Shown: piece by piece, positions 4,532 to 5,534 of the stretch
Numbering within the stretch: position 1 is the first letter of the stretch
Layout: each line of letters begins with the position of its first letter
Notes under the pieces: generated by a model
What the model saw: only the letters and a program-made list of their open reading frames with translations
Told to the model about the DNA's origin: nothing
Database searches by the model: none
Made by a program: the position numbers and the translations under genes
Source: an uncultured Ardenticatenia bacterium
Lineage (GTDB): Bacteria > Chloroflexota > Anaerolineae > Promineifilales > Promineifilaceae
DNA length: 5,534 bases
Assembly: GCA_937858165.1 (NCBI GenBank)
Contig: CALLZA010000032.1
Span: forward strand, 1 to 5,534
Direction of reading: 5' to 3'

Positions 4532-5534
4532 ATGACAGCCATTCGAATTGCCCGCTCTTTCGTCGCCGCCGAGTCGGTGGCCGAGTTGATCGCCGCCGAG
4601 TACGACGTCGCCTCGCCGGTCAGTTGCCGCCTCTTCAGCAAGCTGCTGCGCACCCAGGACAACGACCACTATCTGGCCACCGCCGGCGACGGCACACAGT
4701 ACGCCTTCCGCGTCTACCAGCAGGGCGACCGCTACCACCGCGCCGAGTCGGACTACCTCTATGAGATCGACTGGCTGCGCTTCCTGCGCGAGCATGAGCT
4801 GCCCGTCTCCTACCCCATCCGGCGGCGCGACGGCGGCTACATCGGCCGCATCGACGCGCCGGAAGGCACGCGCTACTACGCCCTGTTCAGCCTGGCCTAC
4901 GGCGACCCGCTGGCGCTAAAGGACATCGACCAGCTCTACGTCATGGGCGAGACGATGGCCCGCATCCACACCGTTTCCGATACCTTCACCTCGCCGCACG
5001 CCCGCAAGCCGCTGGACATGGCCTACCTGCTCGACCGGCCGCTGGAGCGCATCCGCCGCACCTGGACCGACGAGCGGGCGGCCAACCTCGACCTGGTGCT
5101 GACCGCGGCCGAGGAAGCGCGCGAAGAGTTGCGCGACTACATCGACGCCAGCGCTGCCGTCCCCGGCCGCTGGGGGCCAATCGGCGGTGACTTCCACCAG
5201 AGCAGCGTCTACTTCAACGAAGTCAACGAGCCGACCTTCTTCAACTTCGACCTCTGCGGGCCGGGCTGGCGGGCCTACGACATCGCCGGCTTCCTGTCCA
5301 ACGCCAACCTGATGCACGGCCCGGCCGAGCGCAGACAAGCGTTCTTCGCCGGCCCCTACGCCCTCCGGGCGCTGACCGAGGAAGGTCACGCCGCCATTTC
5401 GCCTCTTCTGCCCATCCGCCCCACCTCGCACATGGGCTCGCTCGCGCGGCAGGACGGGGAGGTGGGGCCGTCGTTTGTGGGGGGCTCCTGGTTCCCTCCG
5501 TCCCCACCGCCCACCGCGGGGAAATGGCGCCCCG
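4532..5534 (+). CDS. APH/choline-kinase-fold phosphotransferase, 3' partial, with atypical catalytic motif
   Basis: The frame is open from ATG 4532 to the window end (334 codons) with no stop, so the C-terminus is missing or only just outside. The N-lobe has YAFRVYQQGDRYH (R60 where many kinases have Lys) and the ESDYLYEIDWLRFLREHELP helix, then a hinge near YYALFSLAYGDPL. The C-lobe has GGDFHQSSVYF (D220) and FFNFDLCGPGWRAYDIAGF (N238, D240). This matches the aminoglycoside phosphotransferase/SrkA-like superfamily, in which small molecules or proteins are phosphorylated with ATP. Against the canonical HGDxHxxN and the following Asp, the His is G219, the Asn is S225 and the metal-binding Asp aligns with N238, so activity is uncertain. 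It is probably cotranscribed with the upstream dehydrogenase. The last ~150 bp read less like a normal family tail (GC runs, PPSPPPT) and may hold sequence errors. It should not be taken as a drug-resistance gene. Confidence 0.8.
   Translation, partial: MTAIRIARSFVAAESVAELIAAEYDVASPVSCRLFSKLLRTQDNDHYLATAGDGTQYAFRVYQQGDRYHRAESDYLYEIDWLRFLREHELPVSYPIRRRDGGYIGRIDAPEGTRYYALFSLAYGDPLALKDIDQLYVMGETMARIHTVSDTFTSPHARKPLDMAYLLDRPLERIRRTWTDERAANLDLVLTAAEEAREELRDYIDASAAVPGRWGPIGGDFHQSSVYFNEVNEPTFFNFDLCGPGWRAYDIAGFLSNANLMHGPAERRQAFFAGPYALRALTEEGHAAISPLLPIRPTSHMGSLARQDGEVGPSFVGGSWFPPSPPPTAGKWRP

Noticed and set aside
4916..5431. 171-aa minus-strand open frame over the kinase gene
   Set aside because: It mirrors codon bias of the plus-strand APH-fold gene, which has recognisable motifs and a ribosome binding site.

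Overview
This window looks like a contig from a moderately GC-rich, environmental bacterium, with artefact at its left edge. The mix of genes (a PIN toxin-antitoxin pair, an IS4-type element, a heptamer-built intergenic palindrome, an acyl-CoA dehydrogenase of the citronellyl-CoA/AtuD-like type) would fit Chloroflexota, for example Anaerolineae. That is an impression from gene content only and is weak.

Layout. Bases 1-258 are not biological: 189-258 is a complete Illumina Nextera P5/i5/Tn5-mosaic-end adapter, and 1-188 is the low-complexity, T-rich noise expected when a read runs past its adapter. Genomic DNA starts at 259, inside a gene for a streptogramin-lyase-like beta-propeller (261-1037, 5' end missing). 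Next comes a small type II toxin-antitoxin operon: an antitoxin-like gene (1093-1374), probably on a leaderless mRNA behind a perfect TATAAT box, and an overlapping (ATGA) PIN-domain toxin (1371-1784) broken by an in-frame TAG at codon 28.

A complete IS element of about 1.43 kb (1814-3250) follows. It has near-perfect 19/20-bp terminal inverted repeats and one intact 445-aa DDE transposase on the minus strand with a textbook YREK motif. Its leader can fold into a two-part hairpin whose last arm lies between the Shine-Dalgarno and the ATG, like the structures that silence read-through translation in IS10 and IS50.

To the right of the IS is a plus-strand pair: a full-length acyl-CoA dehydrogenase (3306-4463) and an APH/choline-kinase-fold protein (4532 to the window end, incomplete). 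A 68-bp gap with a 44-nt near-perfect palindrome separates them. ACAD and APH-fold kinases also occur as functional partners in 4-hydroxyacyl-CoA catabolism (LvaA with LvaC; the fused ACAD10/11), so the adjacency may be meaningful. The kinase, however, departs from the canonical catalytic motifs at three positions.

I see no clearly new defence or mobile system. The most rewarding points are the transposase leader hairpin, the ACAD-kinase pair with its degenerate kinase motif, the broken toxin beside an intact antitoxin, and the unremoved sequencing adapter.
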